NCBI GenBank assembly: GCA_902616075.1
Contig: CACMRK010000003.1
Location: forward strand, 71,153-135,152
Source: an uncultured Alphaproteobacteria bacterium
GTDB taxonomy: Bacteria > Pseudomonadota > Alphaproteobacteria > HIMB59 > GCA-002718135
Length of the DNA: 64,000 bases
Direction of reading: 5' to 3'
Position 1 is the stretch's first letter. Each line of letters opens with the position of its first letter. The position numbers and the translations under genes are program-made. Below, piece by piece: positions 1-10,993 of the stretch. The notes under the pieces are model-generated. The model had not been told where the DNA came from. It was given only the letters and a program-made list of their open reading frames with translations, and ran no database searches.

Positions 1-232
1 TTATTGGTTCTGCATAATTTCCAATTTCGTCCCAAATATTTATTTCTTCAAGAAATTTTTTCGTACCCTCTGAAATTGCTGTTGTTCTTTTATCTAAAAT
101 ATTTTTATGATTAAACTTAGCATTTTGCTCTAAAACTACTACTTTATTACCAAGTTTAGAAAGTGAATATGCTGTAACGGCCCCTATCAGACCTCCACCT
201 ATTATATTAATGTTTGATTGAATTTCTTTCAT
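1..232 (-). CDS. FAD-dependent monooxygenase, UbiH/COQ6-like, N-terminal part (runs off window edge)
   Basis: Reverse translation MKEIQSNINIIGGGLIGAVTAYSLSKLGNKVVVLEQNAKFNHKNILDKRTTAISEGTKKFLEEINIWDEIGNYAEPI: GxGxxG Rossmann motif and the DxRTTAIS pattern of UbiH/VisC/COQ6 hydroxylases. Confidence 0.75.
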   Translation of the reverse strand, partial: MKEIQSNINIIGGGLIGAVTAYSLSKLGNKVVVLEQNAKFNHKNILDKRTTAISEGTKKFLEEINIWDEIGNYAEPI

Positions 233-279
233 AATTTTCTTCGAATTACCATAATCTAAATGTATTACAATCTAACTAT

Positions 280-2514
280 ATGTTCAAGTATGGTTCATTT
301 AGAAATTTCGTTCTTAAATTTTTAGTAGGTATAGTTTTATTTGTATTTGGCCTGTCTTTTTTTGCAAGTCTATATTCGTACTCTCCAAATGATCCGGGCT
401 TTAATCAATTAAACTATAATATTAGTGATAATAAAATTGAAAATCTTTTGGGTTTTTTTGGTGCATATTTATCAAGTTATTCATTAATTTTTATTGGCAC
501 ACTAAGTTATTTGTTGGCATTTTTTATAACGATAGAAGGCATCAAGTTATTCTTAGGCGCAACAAGCCGGTTAATAATACTTAAATTTATATCAAACCTC
601 ACAGGAATAATAATTATTAATGTTTCTTTAAAATTAGTTAGCATTACTTATTTGAAGACAGGTTTAATCTCTCAATTCTTAATAGATATACTTAAAAATT
701 TTAATTTAAATTTTTTGGAAAATATTTTTATATTTTTTATTATAAATTTTTTACTATTAATATTCGGAATAATTTTAATATTATTTTCTTTTAAAATAAA
801 TTTATCCTGGATAAATAAAATTGCTTCTTTCTTAAAGTTTTTTAAATACTTTAAAATTTTGTTTTCGATATTTAAGTTGCTAAAATATGTGAAAATTAAA
901 AAAAACTCAGCTAAGAAAAATTTAAGAAGTGAGCCTACGATAAGAAAAAAAAATTATGTTAATTTAAATAAAGAAAAAAGCGTAAAATCAAAAAATGAAA
1001 AACAACTTGAGATGGATAGTTTTAGCTTTACCCTCCCATCAAAAGATCTTCTTTCAAAATCAAATTTAAAAAACAACAAAAATAAAGAATTAGATAAAAT
1101 AAATACTGATGCTGCTATTAAATTAGAAAAAACACTTTCTGAATATGGTGTAGAAGGAAAAATTATTGGTTTTAGTAGTGGTCCAATTGTGACACTGTTT
1201 GAGTTTGTTCCAAACGCTGGCATTAAGTCAAGTAAAGTGATCGGATTATCTGATGATATTGCTAGGGCAATGTCATCCATTTCAGCAAGAATTTCAACTC
1301 AACCAGGAAAAACAAGTTTAGGAATTGAAATTCCAAATACGAAAAGAGACAGTGTTTTATTTGGTGATTTAATTGAAGAAGAAGAATTTGAGACAGAAAA
1401 CGACTCTCTTACTTTGGCGCTTGGAAAGGACATATCGGGTAAAAGTATTTTTGCAAATTTAGAGAGAATGCCTCATTTATTAATAGCTGGAACAACTGGT
1501 TCTGGGAAATCAGTAGGTATCAATACAATGATATTAAGCATACTATACAAATTTAAACCTAACGAATGTAAGTTAATATTAATTGATCCTAAGATGTTAG
1601 AACTAAGTATATATGAAGATATACCTCATTTATTAACACCAGTTGTGACAGATCCAAAGAAAGCAGTATTTGCTCTTAAGTGGGTTGTAAGAGAAATGGA
1701 AAATCGATACAAATTGATGAGTTCTTTAAATGTCAAAAATATTGATTCTTATAATGATAAGGTTTTAAGAACTATTTCTTCAGGAAGAAAACTGTACAGA
1801 GAAGTACAAACAGGTATTGATGAAGATACGAGAATGCCAATTATTGAAAAACAAGAAATTCTATTAGAAAAAATGCCTTTCATTGTTGTTGTAATTGACG
1901 AAATGGCGGACTTAATGATGGTAGCTGGTAAAGAAGTTGAGTCACTAGTTCAAAGATTAGCGCAGATGGCAAGAGCATCAGGCATACATTTAATTACTGC
2001 TACTCAAAGGCCTAGTGTTGATGTTATCACTGGTACGATAAAAGCAAATTTTCCAAGTAGAATTAGTTATAAAGTCTCAAGTAAGTTTGATAGCAGAACA
2101 ATACTTAACGAAATGGGTGCTGAGCAATTACTAGGCAGTGGTGATATGTTATTTTTAGAAAATGGAGCAATTATAAAGAGGCTGCATGGTGGTTTTGTTT
2201 CTGAAAATGAGGTTGATAATGTTGTCAATCATATAAAAAAACAAGCAACATTTGATTATAAAAAAGAAATATCTTTGTCCGAGGATAGTTTGCTTGCCTC
2301 ATCTAATGATGATTTAATCTCAAATAATACTGATGATCTTTATGGGAAAGCAGTCGACGTTGTTATTAAACAACAAAAAGTTTCTACTAGCTATATTCAG
2401 AGATATCTCCAAATTGGATATAATAGGGCTGCTAGAATAGTAGAAAAGATGGAAGAGGATGGAATAATTAGTGAAGCAAATAATGCTGGTAAAAGACATG
2501 TTATTAAAAAATAA
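280..2514 (+). CDS. ftsK: DNA translocase FtsK
   Basis: 744 aa; N-terminal TM segments, Walker A AGTTGSGKSVGINTM, Walker B VVVIDEMADLMM, C-terminal gamma winged helix (STSYIQRYLQIGYNRAARIVEKMEEDGI). Confidence 0.97.
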   Translation: MFKYGSFRNFVLKFLVGIVLFVFGLSFFASLYSYSPNDPGFNQLNYNISDNKIENLLGFFGAYLSSYSLIFIGTLSYLLAFFITIEGIKLFLGATSRLIILKFISNLTGIIIINVSLKLVSITYLKTGLISQFLIDILKNFNLNFLENIFIFFIINFLLLIFGIILILFSFKINLSWINKIASFLKFFKYFKILFSIFKLLKYVKIKKNSAKKNLRSEPTIRKKNYVNLNKEKSVKSKNEKQLEMDSFSFTLPSKDLLSKSNLKNNKNKELDKINTDAAIKLEKTLSEYGVEGKIIGFSSGPIVTLFEFVPNAGIKSSKVIGLSDDIARAMSSISARISTQPGKTSLGIEIPNTKRDSVLFGDLIEEEEFETENDSLTLALGKDISGKSIFANLERMPHLLIAGTTGSGKSVGINTMILSILYKFKPNECKLILIDPKMLELSIYEDIPHLLTPVVTDPKKAVFALKWVVREMENRYKLMSSLNVKNIDSYNDKVLRTISSGRKLYREVQTGIDEDTRMPIIEKQEILLEKMPFIVVVIDEMADLMMVAGKEVESLVQRLAQMARASGIHLITATQRPSVDVITGTIKANFPSRISYKVSSKFDSRTILNEMGAEQLLGSGDMLFLENGAIIKRLHGGFVSENEVDNVVNHIKKQATFDYKKEISLSEDSLLASSNDDLISNNTDDLYGKAVDVVIKQQKVSTSYIQRYLQIGYNRAARIVEKMEEDGIISEANNAGKRHVIKK

Positions 2515-3094
2515 AAAAATTTTTTTTTATTTTTTATTAATTATTTTTTTCTTATACACTACCAAAGTTTACTCTGGTTCAAATAACAAAATATCTCTGA
2601 TAAACTACTTGGGATCACTACAAAACTTTTCTGCATCATTTTTACAAAACGATGGAGAAAGTTTAAGTGAGGGGAAGGTATTTATTAGCAAGAAAAGAGT
2701 TAGAGCTGAATATTTATCACCAGTAAAAATATTAATAATCTTAGATGAAAATAAGGCAATGTACTATGATTATGAACTTGATGAGGATGAATTTTTTAAT
2801 CCAAAAAATACAAATGCTTGGTTTTTTTATGATATTTTTAGAAATCGTTCTTTTTTTGATGACGCTAAAATAGAGAATGAAGATAACCAGTTAATTCTCA
2901 AAAAGCATGGATTTGACGTAGAAAGTGAAAAGTATTTTATAAAAATTTACTTTGAAAACAATCCATTAGTTTTAAGAAAAATGGAAATAAAGATAAAACA
3001 AGAGTCCATAATTTTATCAATTTATAATCACAATTATAATGAACAATTTAGTAAAAATTTTTTTAAACTCATAAACCCTAAGCTTTTAAATTAA
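2498..3094 (+). CDS. lolA: Outer-membrane lipoprotein carrier protein LolA family
   Basis: Signal peptide; LolA-like SASFLQNDGESLSEGKVFISKKRVRAEYLSPVKILIILDENKAMYYDYELDE; downstream of ftsK as in other alphaproteobacteria. ATG at 2498 gives the best signal peptide (ORF track start is 2471). Confidence 0.8.
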   Translation: MLLKNKKIFFYFLLIIFFLYTTKVYSGSNNKISLINYLGSLQNFSASFLQNDGESLSEGKVFISKKRVRAEYLSPVKILIILDENKAMYYDYELDEDEFFNPKNTNAWFFYDIFRNRSFFDDAKIENEDNQLILKKHGFDVESEKYFIKIYFENNPLVLRKMEIKIKQESIILSIYNHNYNEQFSKNFFKLINPKLLN

Positions 3095-3693
3095 CTGGTG
3101 ATAAGTAATTTTTCATTCTTTGTTAGAATTTTAGCAGTAATTTCTATTTCATTCATCTTTTTTCTTATTCTTGTGAGATGACTTTCTAATGAATTAGTTT
3201 CTACATTTGATTTAATTTTTAAAATATTTTCTTTTATAAAATTTTTGCTTGTTTCCTTTTCTCTTATTAAACATGTTAATATTTCTAATTCTACTTTTGT
3301 TAAATAACAAAAAGAATTATTTTTTAAATTTGTTAATTTTTCATTATCTATAGAGATATCATGAAAGCGGACTGTAAGGTTATGAATAAAATTTTCAATT
3401 TTATTTTTTATATTGTTTACTGACATTGGTGTAATTAATAATTGTATTTTATTATTTAAATCCGCCTTATTACTTATTAAATTTGATAATATTAAATAGT
3501 TGTCATTTAAGCTTTCAAATTTTATTTTGTTAGCGTCTAAATTATTATTTATAATGATAATATTTGCTTTTGAAATTTTTTCTTTGTAATCAATGTCTTC
3601 TAAATTTAAAAAAGTTAATTCATATTTAGAGAGAAATTTAGTTATAAAATTATTAATCTTATTATTAGAAAAAATGTTTAATTTATTTTTCAT
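3091..3693 (-). CDS. OmpR-type winged-helix regulator with degenerate receiver-like N-terminus
   Basis: C-terminal LTKVELEILTCLIREKETSKNFIKENILKIKSNVETNSLESHLTRIRKKM resembles the Trans_reg_C fold; N-terminus has receiver-like ANIIIINNN where a phospho-Asp would lie. Confidence 0.6.
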   Translation of the reverse strand: MKNKLNIFSNNKINNFITKFLSKYELTFLNLEDIDYKEKISKANIIIINNNLDANKIKFESLNDNYLILSNLISNKADLNNKIQLLITPMSVNNIKNKIENFIHNLTVRFHDISIDNEKLTNLKNNSFCYLTKVELEILTCLIREKETSKNFIKENILKIKSNVETNSLESHLTRIRKKMNEIEITAKILTKNEKLLITS

Positions 3694-4328
3694 ATTCTTT
3701 TTCCGAATAAAATTGTACCAAGCCTAATATATGCTGGGTTAAATTGTAATGCCTTTTCATAATCATCACTCATACCAATACTTAATTCACTAATATTATT
3801 TTCATTAGCTAAAATTTTTAACCTTGAAAAGTGATGTGATGGCTCCTCATCGATTGGGGGTATGCACATTAATCCATGGATATATAATTTCATTTCATCC
3901 CTTAGGAAAAAAAGAAAATCTTTTACATCTTCTGGAAAAATTCCGCTTTTTGTTTTTTCTTTACCTATGTTTACTTGTAGAAAAATCTTTTTATTAACAA
4001 GAGACTCTAAATGTTTAGAGAATTCTCTAGCTATTTTTTCTCTATCCAAGGTATGGAAAACATCAAACAAAGGTATTGCTGCCTTAACTTTGTTAGATTG
4101 TAATGGTCCGGTTAAGTGCAATTCTATTTTTGGATTATTTTCTTTAATTCTTTGAAATTTATCTTTTGCTTCCTGAACTCTGTTTTCCCCAAATATATAA
4201 ACACCAGAATTTATAGCCTCTAATACGCTTTCAACAGGATGATTTTTAGATATGGCAATAATTTTGGTATTATTATTGGTTTTTTTTAAAAAATCGTTTA
4301 TTTGATTGAATTTTTCAGTGTTAAACAT
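3690..4328 (-). CDS. YggS/PLPBP family pyridoxal-phosphate homeostasis protein
   Basis: IIAISKNHPVESV, FGENRVQEAKDK, LHLTGPLQSNK, LSIGMSDDYEKAL, RLGTILFG motifs. Confidence 0.93.
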   Translation of the reverse strand: MFNTEKFNQINDFLKKTNNNTKIIAISKNHPVESVLEAINSGVYIFGENRVQEAKDKFQRIKENNPKIELHLTGPLQSNKVKAAIPLFDVFHTLDREKIAREFSKHLESLVNKKIFLQVNIGKEKTKSGIFPEDVKDFLFFLRDEMKLYIHGLMCIPPIDEEPSHHFSRLKILANENNISELSIGMSDDYEKALQFNPAYIRLGTILFGKRI

Positions 4329-4450
4329 AGATTTAAGTGTGGTAAAAAAACAACATTATTTAAAAAAATATACTGAATTATTATGCTTTTTTTGAAATAT
4401 ATTCAATTTTTAAATAATAAGCTCAATTAATACAGGTTTGTTGCTTGTAT

Positions 4451-4468
4451 TTAATGAATATTCATTAA
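4451..4468. promoter_or_regulatory. Perfect 18-bp palindrome TTAATGAATATTCATTAA upstream of the porin RBS
   Basis: Read directly; sequence equals its own reverse complement; lies just before AAAGGAG and ATG at 4485. Confidence 0.5.
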
Positions 4469-4484
4469 CTCAAAAGGAGTAATT

Positions 4485-5531
4485 ATGAAAAAAGAACTAT
4501 TAATGGGAACTGCTCTAGTTTCTACGCTTGGTGCTGCTTCAGTTGCTGAAGCTGTAACAGCTACTATGAGTGGTAACCACCAAACTGGTATGGAATTTGA
4601 TTCACCAACAGGTGGAACTGATACTAATGCTCAGACTAATGATAACAACTTTACTGTTTCATTATCTGAAACTACTGATGGTGGTATGACTATTTCATCT
4701 AGCTTTAAAGTAATGGATGAAACTTCTAAATATGACGGTGATGCAGGATTTACTTTAGCATTTACTGATGGATCTAAGCTTGATCTATTAAATGCTGGTA
4801 ACGCATCTGGATCTCATGCTGTATCAATTCCTGGTTCAGCTGGTTCAGAAGGTGTAGCTACTACATCAACTAACATGGGTCAAACTGGGTTAGACTTTGC
4901 TACTGCTGCAACTAACTTTGGTGTTGAGTATCATACTGCTGCTGATTTCTTAGCAGATGGTCTATCAATGTCATTCTCAGCTTCAACTGACTCAGGTGCT
5001 GCTGCTCTTGCTTCTGATACTTACAGAACAGACAGTCACGTTGCGATTGGTGCAACTTATGTAACTGATCTTGGTGATACTGCTGTAACACTTGGTGGTG
5101 GTATTTCTGAATCTGAAGGTTCAAAAACTGGTACTGCTGTTACTAATGACACAGGCGGTTTCCATGTAGGCTTAAGTGCTGTAACTGGTGATTTAACAGT
5201 TGCTGCAGGTTTTGCTGATGGTAGCGTAGCTGGAGCTGGTAGAGCAACTGACTTAGAGTACAATGCTGAAGTTACTAAAGTTGGTGTTAAGTATGTATCT
5301 GGAGATCTAACATTTAATGTTGGTTTTGCTTCAGGTGACTCACAAGATGGCTCGATTGGAAGCATCGGTACTACTGATGACTCTAAAGAAGTTACTTCTG
5401 CTAGTGTATCTTACGCTGTAGCTGCTGGTGTGACTGCAATGATTGGTTACACTTCTATGGAAGCTAGTGATGAAGGTGCTGCTACTGACGATGGATCTGC
5501 ATGGTACATCGGTGCAAACATGGCATTTTAA
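4485..5531 (+). CDS. Alphaproteobacterial general porin-like outer membrane protein
   Basis: Signal peptide MKKELLMGTALVSTLGAASVAEA, Gly/Thr/Ser-rich beta-barrel pattern, C-terminal aromatic F (WYIGANMAF), strong RBS. Confidence 0.85.
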   Translation: MKKELLMGTALVSTLGAASVAEAVTATMSGNHQTGMEFDSPTGGTDTNAQTNDNNFTVSLSETTDGGMTISSSFKVMDETSKYDGDAGFTLAFTDGSKLDLLNAGNASGSHAVSIPGSAGSEGVATTSTNMGQTGLDFATAATNFGVEYHTAADFLADGLSMSFSASTDSGAAALASDTYRTDSHVAIGATYVTDLGDTAVTLGGGISESEGSKTGTAVTNDTGGFHVGLSAVTGDLTVAAGFADGSVAGAGRATDLEYNAEVTKVGVKYVSGDLTFNVGFASGDSQDGSIGSIGTTDDSKEVTSASVSYAVAAGVTAMIGYTSMEASDEGAATDDGSAWYIGANMAF

Positions 5532-5551
5532 TTAAAGATTTTTTATCTTTG

Positions 5552-5584
5552 AAAACGGCACTTTAACGAGTGCCGTTTTTTTTA
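5552..5584 (+). terminator. Rho-independent terminator after porin gene
   Basis: AAAACGGCACT-TTAACG-AGTGCCGTTTT followed by T-run; 11-bp perfect stem. Confidence 0.93.
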
Positions 5585-5623
5585 TGTTTTACATTTAGGC
5601 TCCAATACAATATTTAGATTTAC

Positions 5624-6229
5624 ATGTTTACTCTGAGAATTTTACTTATCCTAAGTATGTTTTTTGTTGTTTCTTGCAACAGCAATAAAACTGATGAGGA
5701 AATGGAAGAGTTATGGTCAAAAGCACAAACGAAAGAAATGATAATTAGAAGGTCTGGAACCAAATTTAACTCTGCTCTGGATATGGATCTTGCAATGAGA
5801 GATGCTGAAACAAGACTTCAAAGTGGTGGTGGTTTATTTGGCAAAGGAGGTCTTTCATTGACAGGAATATTAGATGAAAAAGAACAAAGCTCAGTGAGTT
5901 CAAATAATATTAATATGTCTATAAATGTATTTTTATGGAAGGGCGCATTAGAAACAATAGATTTTATGCCTTTAAGTTCTACAGATCCAATTGGCGGGAC
6001 AATTATTACAGATTGGTACTCAACTTCAAATAACGAAAGTGAAAGATGTAAACTAAATATTTTTATTTCTGGTAAAGCTTTGAAAACTGAAAATTTAAAA
6101 GTAACATCTTTTTGTCAGGAATATAAAAACCAAATATGGGTAAACAAGAATGTTGACAAAGAAAATAATATTAAAATTGAAAACGCTATACTAAACAAAG
6201 CAAAGAAACTAAGACTACAATCAAGTTAA
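5624..6229 (+). CDS. DUF3576 family lipoprotein
   Basis: Lipobox [38 protein letters not shown] typical of DUF3576; upstream of leuS as in many alphaproteobacteria. Confidence 0.85.
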   Translation: MFTLRILLILSMFFVVSCNSNKTDEEMEELWSKAQTKEMIIRRSGTKFNSALDMDLAMRDAETRLQSGGGLFGKGGLSLTGILDEKEQSSVSSNNINMSINVFLWKGALETIDFMPLSSTDPIGGTIITDWYSTSNNESERCKLNIFISGKALKTENLKVTSFCQEYKNQIWVNKNVDKENNIKIENAILNKAKKLRLQSS

Positions 6230-6230
6230 A

Positions 6231-8744
6231 GTGTCATCAAGATACAATCATAAAGTAATTGAAAAAAAATGGCAGGATTGCTGGTCAAAAGAAAAGGTTT
6301 TTCAAACATCAAAGGAAATTAATAAAAAAAAATATTATGTATTAGAGATGTTTCCTTACCCATCTGGGAAAATTCACATGGGGCATGTAAGAAATTATAC
6401 ATTAGGTGATGTGGTTGCAAGATATAAGAGAATGAGAGGTTTTAACGTACTTCATCCAATGGGATGGGATGCTTTTGGTTTGCCAGCTGAAAATGCAGCA
6501 TTGACAGAAAAAAAACATCCTGAGAATTGGACTTACCAAAACATTAAAACCATGAAAAATCAATTACTACAAATGGGCCTATCTTTAGACTGGGAAAGAG
6601 AAATAGCAACATGTCATCCTGAGTATTATAAACATGAGCAAAAGTTTTTTATAGATATGTTTAAGGCTGGTCTTGCATATAAAAAAGAAGCTGAGGTAAA
6701 TTGGGATCCTGTAGATAAAACAGTTTTAGCGAACGAGCAAGTAATAGATGGCCGTGGTTGGAGATCTGGTGCTTTAGTAGAGAAAAAAAATCTTTCTCAA
6801 TGGTTTTTAAAAATTAGTAATTATTCAGATGAATTATTGAGTGATTTAGAAAATTTAGAAAACTGGCCAAATAAAGTTAAAATAATGCAATCGAATTGGA
6901 TTGGCAAATCAACAGGTGCTGAAATTAAATTTAATATTTCTAATAAAGAATCAAATATAACAATATTTACAACAAGACCAGATACTATTTTTGGAGCAAC
7001 TTTTTTAGCACTATCTGTTGATCACAAACTAGTAATAAAAATATCTAAAAACAACCCGGCCTTAGTAAAATTTATAAATGATTGTAAAAAGATAAATTCA
7101 GAAAAAATTAAAAAAGGTTTTAATACAGGCTTAACAGTTCAGCATCCTTTTATTAAAGGAAAAAAATTGCCAATATTTGTAGCTAATTTTGTATTAAAAG
7201 AATATGGGCTTGGAGCTATTTTTGGTTGTCCAGCTCATGATCAACGAGACTTGGATTTTGCAAATGAATATAAACTAGATGTAATTCCTGTAGTTAAACC
7301 AAATAATATTTCAGACAAAGAATTTAAAATTAAAAATATAGCCTACACTGAAAATGGAAAGATGATTAACTCATCTTTTCTAGATGGGCTGGATATTGAA
7401 AGTGCCAAGAAAAAAATCATAGCTGAGATAGAAAAGAAAAAAATTGGTAAAAAGAAAATAAACTTTAAATTAAGAGACTGGGGTATTTCTAGACAAAGGT
7501 TTTGGGGTTGTCCAATTCCTGTTATTTATAGAGAAGATGGAGAAATATTGCCTGTTGAAGACAATGAACTTCCTATAAAACTTCCAGAAATTAAAAATTT
7601 TAATGAAACTTCTAGCGCCCTAGATAATATTCCTAATTGGAAAGAAACAGTTTGTCCCAAAACAGGCATGAAAGCTGTTAGGGAAACGGATACTTTTGAT
7701 ACATTTTTTGAGTCTTCATGGTATTATTTTAGATATTGTAACGCTAGGCTTAGCGAACCTTTTGATAAAAATGATATAAATTATTGGTTGCCAGTTGATC
7801 AATATATAGGCGGAATTGAACACGCTATTTTACATCTTTTATATTCAAGGTTTTTTACAAAAGCCCTAAGGGATCTGGGTTATTTTAATTTGAACGAGCC
7901 GTTTCAAGGCTTGTTTACCCAAGGAATGGTCACTCACTTAACATTTAAGAATGAGAAGGGTCAATGGGTAGAACCAAAAGATGTAGAAAAAGATGGCCAA
8001 AACTTAAAAGATAAAAATAATTTAAGAGTTGAAACAGGAAAAATTGAAAAAATGAGTAAGTCAAAAAAAAATGTTGTAGATCCAAATGATATAATCGACC
8101 TATATGGTGCTGATACAGCTAGGTGGTTTATGTTATCTGATAGCCCTCCTGAAAGAGATCTACAGTGGACAAATACCGGCATAACTGCTTCTTTTAAATT
8201 TATAAACAAAATCTACGACCTAGTTGGTAAATATAAAAACTATAAAGAAATAAAGTTAAATGACTCTGAAATCAAAGAGGATTTAAAGGCAATAATCAAT
8301 CAAGTTTCTGAGAATATTGAAACATTTCAATTCAATAAATCAGTCGCTAAAATTTATGAATTTGTAAATATTATTAACGACAGTTTAGCAAAAAATAAAA
8401 TTTCAAAGATTGGTTTTAAGTGGTCTTTAAATAAGCTTTCAATAATTTTACAACCGTTTGTTCCACATATAAGTGAAGAAATCTGGTATTCTTTAGGAAA
8501 CAAAACTCTTTGTATTAATGAAAAATGGCTAGATGAAGATGTTAAAAAGAAAGTTAGTTTAAAAATTGCAGTGCAGATAAATGGTAAGACGAGAGCAGTT
8601 ATTGAAATAGATGAAAATATTACAAAAGAAAAAGTATTTGAGACTATAAAGAGTAATGATAAAATTAAGAAAATTTTATTAGGAAAGGAAGTTCAAAGAG
8701 AAATTTATGTTCCTGGTAAAATTGTTAATTTGGTAATTAGATGA
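6231..8744 (+). CDS. leuS: Leucyl-tRNA synthetase (GTG start)
   Basis: 837 aa; [50 protein letters not shown]. Confidence 0.98.
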   Translation: MSSRYNHKVIEKKWQDCWSKEKVFQTSKEINKKKYYVLEMFPYPSGKIHMGHVRNYTLGDVVARYKRMRGFNVLHPMGWDAFGLPAENAALTEKKHPENWTYQNIKTMKNQLLQMGLSLDWEREIATCHPEYYKHEQKFFIDMFKAGLAYKKEAEVNWDPVDKTVLANEQVIDGRGWRSGALVEKKNLSQWFLKISNYSDELLSDLENLENWPNKVKIMQSNWIGKSTGAEIKFNISNKESNITIFTTRPDTIFGATFLALSVDHKLVIKISKNNPALVKFINDCKKINSEKIKKGFNTGLTVQHPFIKGKKLPIFVANFVLKEYGLGAIFGCPAHDQRDLDFANEYKLDVIPVVKPNNISDKEFKIKNIAYTENGKMINSSFLDGLDIESAKKKIIAEIEKKKIGKKKINFKLRDWGISRQRFWGCPIPVIYREDGEILPVEDNELPIKLPEIKNFNETSSALDNIPNWKETVCPKTGMKAVRETDTFDTFFESSWYYFRYCNARLSEPFDKNDINYWLPVDQYIGGIEHAILHLLYSRFFTKALRDLGYFNLNEPFQGLFTQGMVTHLTFKNEKGQWVEPKDVEKDGQNLKDKNNLRVETGKIEKMSKSKKNVVDPNDIIDLYGADTARWFMLSDSPPERDLQWTNTGITASFKFINKIYDLVGKYKNYKEIKLNDSEIKEDLKAIINQVSENIETFQFNKSVAKIYEFVNIINDSLAKNKISKIGFKWSLNKLSIILQPFVPHISEEIWYSLGNKTLCINEKWLDEDVKKKVSLKIAVQINGKTRAVIEIDENITKEKVFETIKSNDKIKKILLGKEVQREIYVPGKIVNLVIR

Positions 8745-9229
8745 AAAAAATAATTTCTTTTGTTTTGTTTTTTTTTATTGCATCATGTAACAACCTTGAT
8801 TTTGTTTATAATGAAAATACAAATTTAATAAATCCACTATATAATAAAACCAATATTATTCTTTCGGGCGTTGATTTGGTGTTTATGAAGTCTTACGTTC
8901 CTATGTTTTTTGGAAATAATCAAAACAATAAATATAATTTATTGATTAATATTAAAGAGAAAAAAACAAAAAAATCAATAGAAACCAATCAAGCAGCCTC
9001 AAACCTAAGATATGAATTAAGATTTTTCTATACGTTGATATTAAATAATTCCAATTGTAAGGTTTATGAAAAAGAAATTTTGTCTTATTTTTCAATTATA
9101 CCTAAATCTGCAGGATACAATTATGGCACTGATGCCTCAATAGAAAAAAAATATGAATTAGTAATTACTGATAATTTAAATCAATTTGTTTCTTTTTTAT
9201 CAGGTGTTGATATTAATAATTGCATATGA
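8741..9229 (+). CDS. lptE: LptE-like LPS assembly lipoprotein
   Basis: Lipobox FIASCNN; position between leuS and holA as in alphaproteobacteria; weak sequence conservation. Confidence 0.65.
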   Translation: MKKIISFVLFFFIASCNNLDFVYNENTNLINPLYNKTNIILSGVDLVFMKSYVPMFFGNNQNNKYNLLINIKEKKTKKSIETNQAASNLRYELRFFYTLILNNSNCKVYEKEILSYFSIIPKSAGYNYGTDASIEKKYELVITDNLNQFVSFLSGVDINNCI

Positions 9230-10164
9230 AAATTGATCCATTAACTATTCTGTTAAATCAAAATTTTGAGATAGATAAAAAATTTTATTTTGTTAGTGGA
9301 AACGAAGCAACTCTTATAGAAAAAATTAATACTCTTATTTTTGAACTATTAAGAAAAAAAGAAAAAATTACACTTACAAAAATAGAAAATATTAATGAAT
9401 ATGTTGAAGAAGCAGGCTTATTTGAACATAAAAAAATTTTTTTAGTAAAAAATTCCAAAGGCATAGATGAAAAAAATATAAGCAATATTCGTCAATCTAG
9501 TGATATATTTTTATTTTCTGAGGAAAATTCACAAAAAAATAAAAAAATTAAGAGCATCTTTGCAAAAGATAAAGATTCTTATTTAGTTGATTGTTATGAG
9601 TTAGACAAAAACTCAAAAGCTAAAATTCTAAACAATTTTTTAAAATTATCCGGAGTAAGTTTAGATAAAGAAGTTTATTGGATGTTACTAGAAAAACTAG
9701 ATAATAAATATGGTTTTTTAGAAAATAGCTTAAATAAAATTTTAGAATTAGAAAAAAAAGATATTAATGTTGTTAATATAAAAAAACTTTTATCAATAAG
9801 TGATACTGGAAAAGAAAGGGTTTTTTTTAATTTATTTAAAAAAAATAGAGACATAGTTGAAGCTTATAGAGAAAAAATAATAAGTGTATCTGATGTCAAC
9901 GAGCTTTATTACAATTGCAAGTTTTTTTGTTTGTTAATTATTGGTTGTAACAATGAAAATGAATTTAATAGAAAAATTCCAGCTTATTTATTTAAAGAAA
10001 AAAATTTTTTAATTGATCTTTATAAACAATATAATTCAAGAAAAAAAAAGTTACTGTTAAAATTATTATTATCTACTGAAAAAGTTTTAAGAAAAGAGAG
10101 TAATTTATCTTTAATTTCTGGTCTACGCTTTCTTTTAAGTGTAAAAAAAATTACTACCTCTTAA
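9226..10164 (+). CDS. holA: DNA polymerase III delta subunit
   Basis: HolA-like architecture (FVSGNEATLIEKINTL...; KIFLVKNSKGI) and leuS-lptE-holA synteny; ATG at 9226 overlaps the lptE stop. Confidence 0.82.
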   Translation: MKIDPLTILLNQNFEIDKKFYFVSGNEATLIEKINTLIFELLRKKEKITLTKIENINEYVEEAGLFEHKKIFLVKNSKGIDEKNISNIRQSSDIFLFSEENSQKNKKIKSIFAKDKDSYLVDCYELDKNSKAKILNNFLKLSGVSLDKEVYWMLLEKLDNKYGFLENSLNKILELEKKDINVVNIKKLLSISDTGKERVFFNLFKKNRDIVEAYREKIISVSDVNELYYNCKFFCLLIIGCNNENEFNRKIPAYLFKEKNFLIDLYKQYNSRKKKLLLKLLLSTEKVLRKESNLSLISGLRFLLSVKKITTS

Positions 10165-10993
10165 GTCTTTTCATTAAATCATCTAATTGATTAAGGTCTG
10201 AATAATACAGTGTAAGAGACCCAGAAGAGCCATTTTCATTGAACTGTATAGAGGTTTTAAGTCCTATTTTGTCAGAAAGCTCTTTTTCTAAATCAATAAT
10301 ATTTGGATCTTTTGAGGTTTGCTTTGATTTATTTTTTTTAAACTCAGATGTTAATTTTTCGACTTGTCTTACACTAAGTTTTTTTTCAATTACTAGCTTG
10401 GCTTTTTCAAGAGCATCTGGGACTCCTATCAAAGCTCTTGCGTGACCCATTGATAAGTCCCCATTTATCACCAATTGTTGAATTTCTTTATCAAGGTCTA
10501 AAAGTCTTAATAAATTAGATACATGACTAGAGCTTTTGCCAATCAGTTTTGCAAGGCTCTCTTTGTTAATATTTTTTATATCTATTAATCCTTTGTAAGC
10601 ACCAGCCTCTTCAATAACATTTAAATCTTCTCTTTGAATATTTTCAATCAATGCAGCTTCTAAAACATTGGTTTCATCAAGGTCTTTAATGACACAGTCA
10701 ACCTCATGCATTCCATTTATTTGACATGCTCTCCACCTTCTTTCTCCAGCAATAATCTGGTATTGATCATTGTTTATGGGCTTAACAATTATAGGCTGAA
10801 TTAAACCTTGGTTTTTAATTGAAGAAGAGAGCTCTTTAAGATCTTGGTCTCTAAAATTTTTTCTTGGTTGAGATGGGTTTGGTATTATCTGTGAAATATT
10901 AATTTTTTGAACACCGTTACTATTTTCATTTTTATTGTTGGATTTTGACAAAAGCGCCCCTAGGCCCATACCTAGTTTGTTTTCTTTATTCAT
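10154..10993 (-). CDS. parB: Chromosome partitioning protein ParB
   Basis: GMGLGALLS, IIPNPSQPRKNF, QIIAGERRWRACQ, LIENIQREDLNVIEEA, GHARALIG. Confidence 0.97.
   Translation of the reverse strand: MNKENKLGMGLGALLSKSNNKNENSNGVQKINISQIIPNPSQPRKNFRDQDLKELSSSIKNQGLIQPIIVKPINNDQYQIIAGERRWRACQINGMHEVDCVIKDLDETNVLEAALIENIQREDLNVIEEAGAYKGLIDIKNINKESLAKLIGKSSSHVSNLLRLLDLDKEIQQLVINGDLSMGHARALIGVPDALEKAKLVIEKKLSVRQVEKLTSEFKKNKSKQTSKDPNIIDLEKELSDKIGLKTSIQFNENGSSGSLTLYYSDLNQLDDLMKRLKR

Noticed and set aside
4912-5365. Two minus-strand ORFs (70 and 102 aa) within the porin gene
   Set aside because: Low-complexity antisense translations of a Gly/Thr/Ala-rich coding region; no independent RBS or motif.
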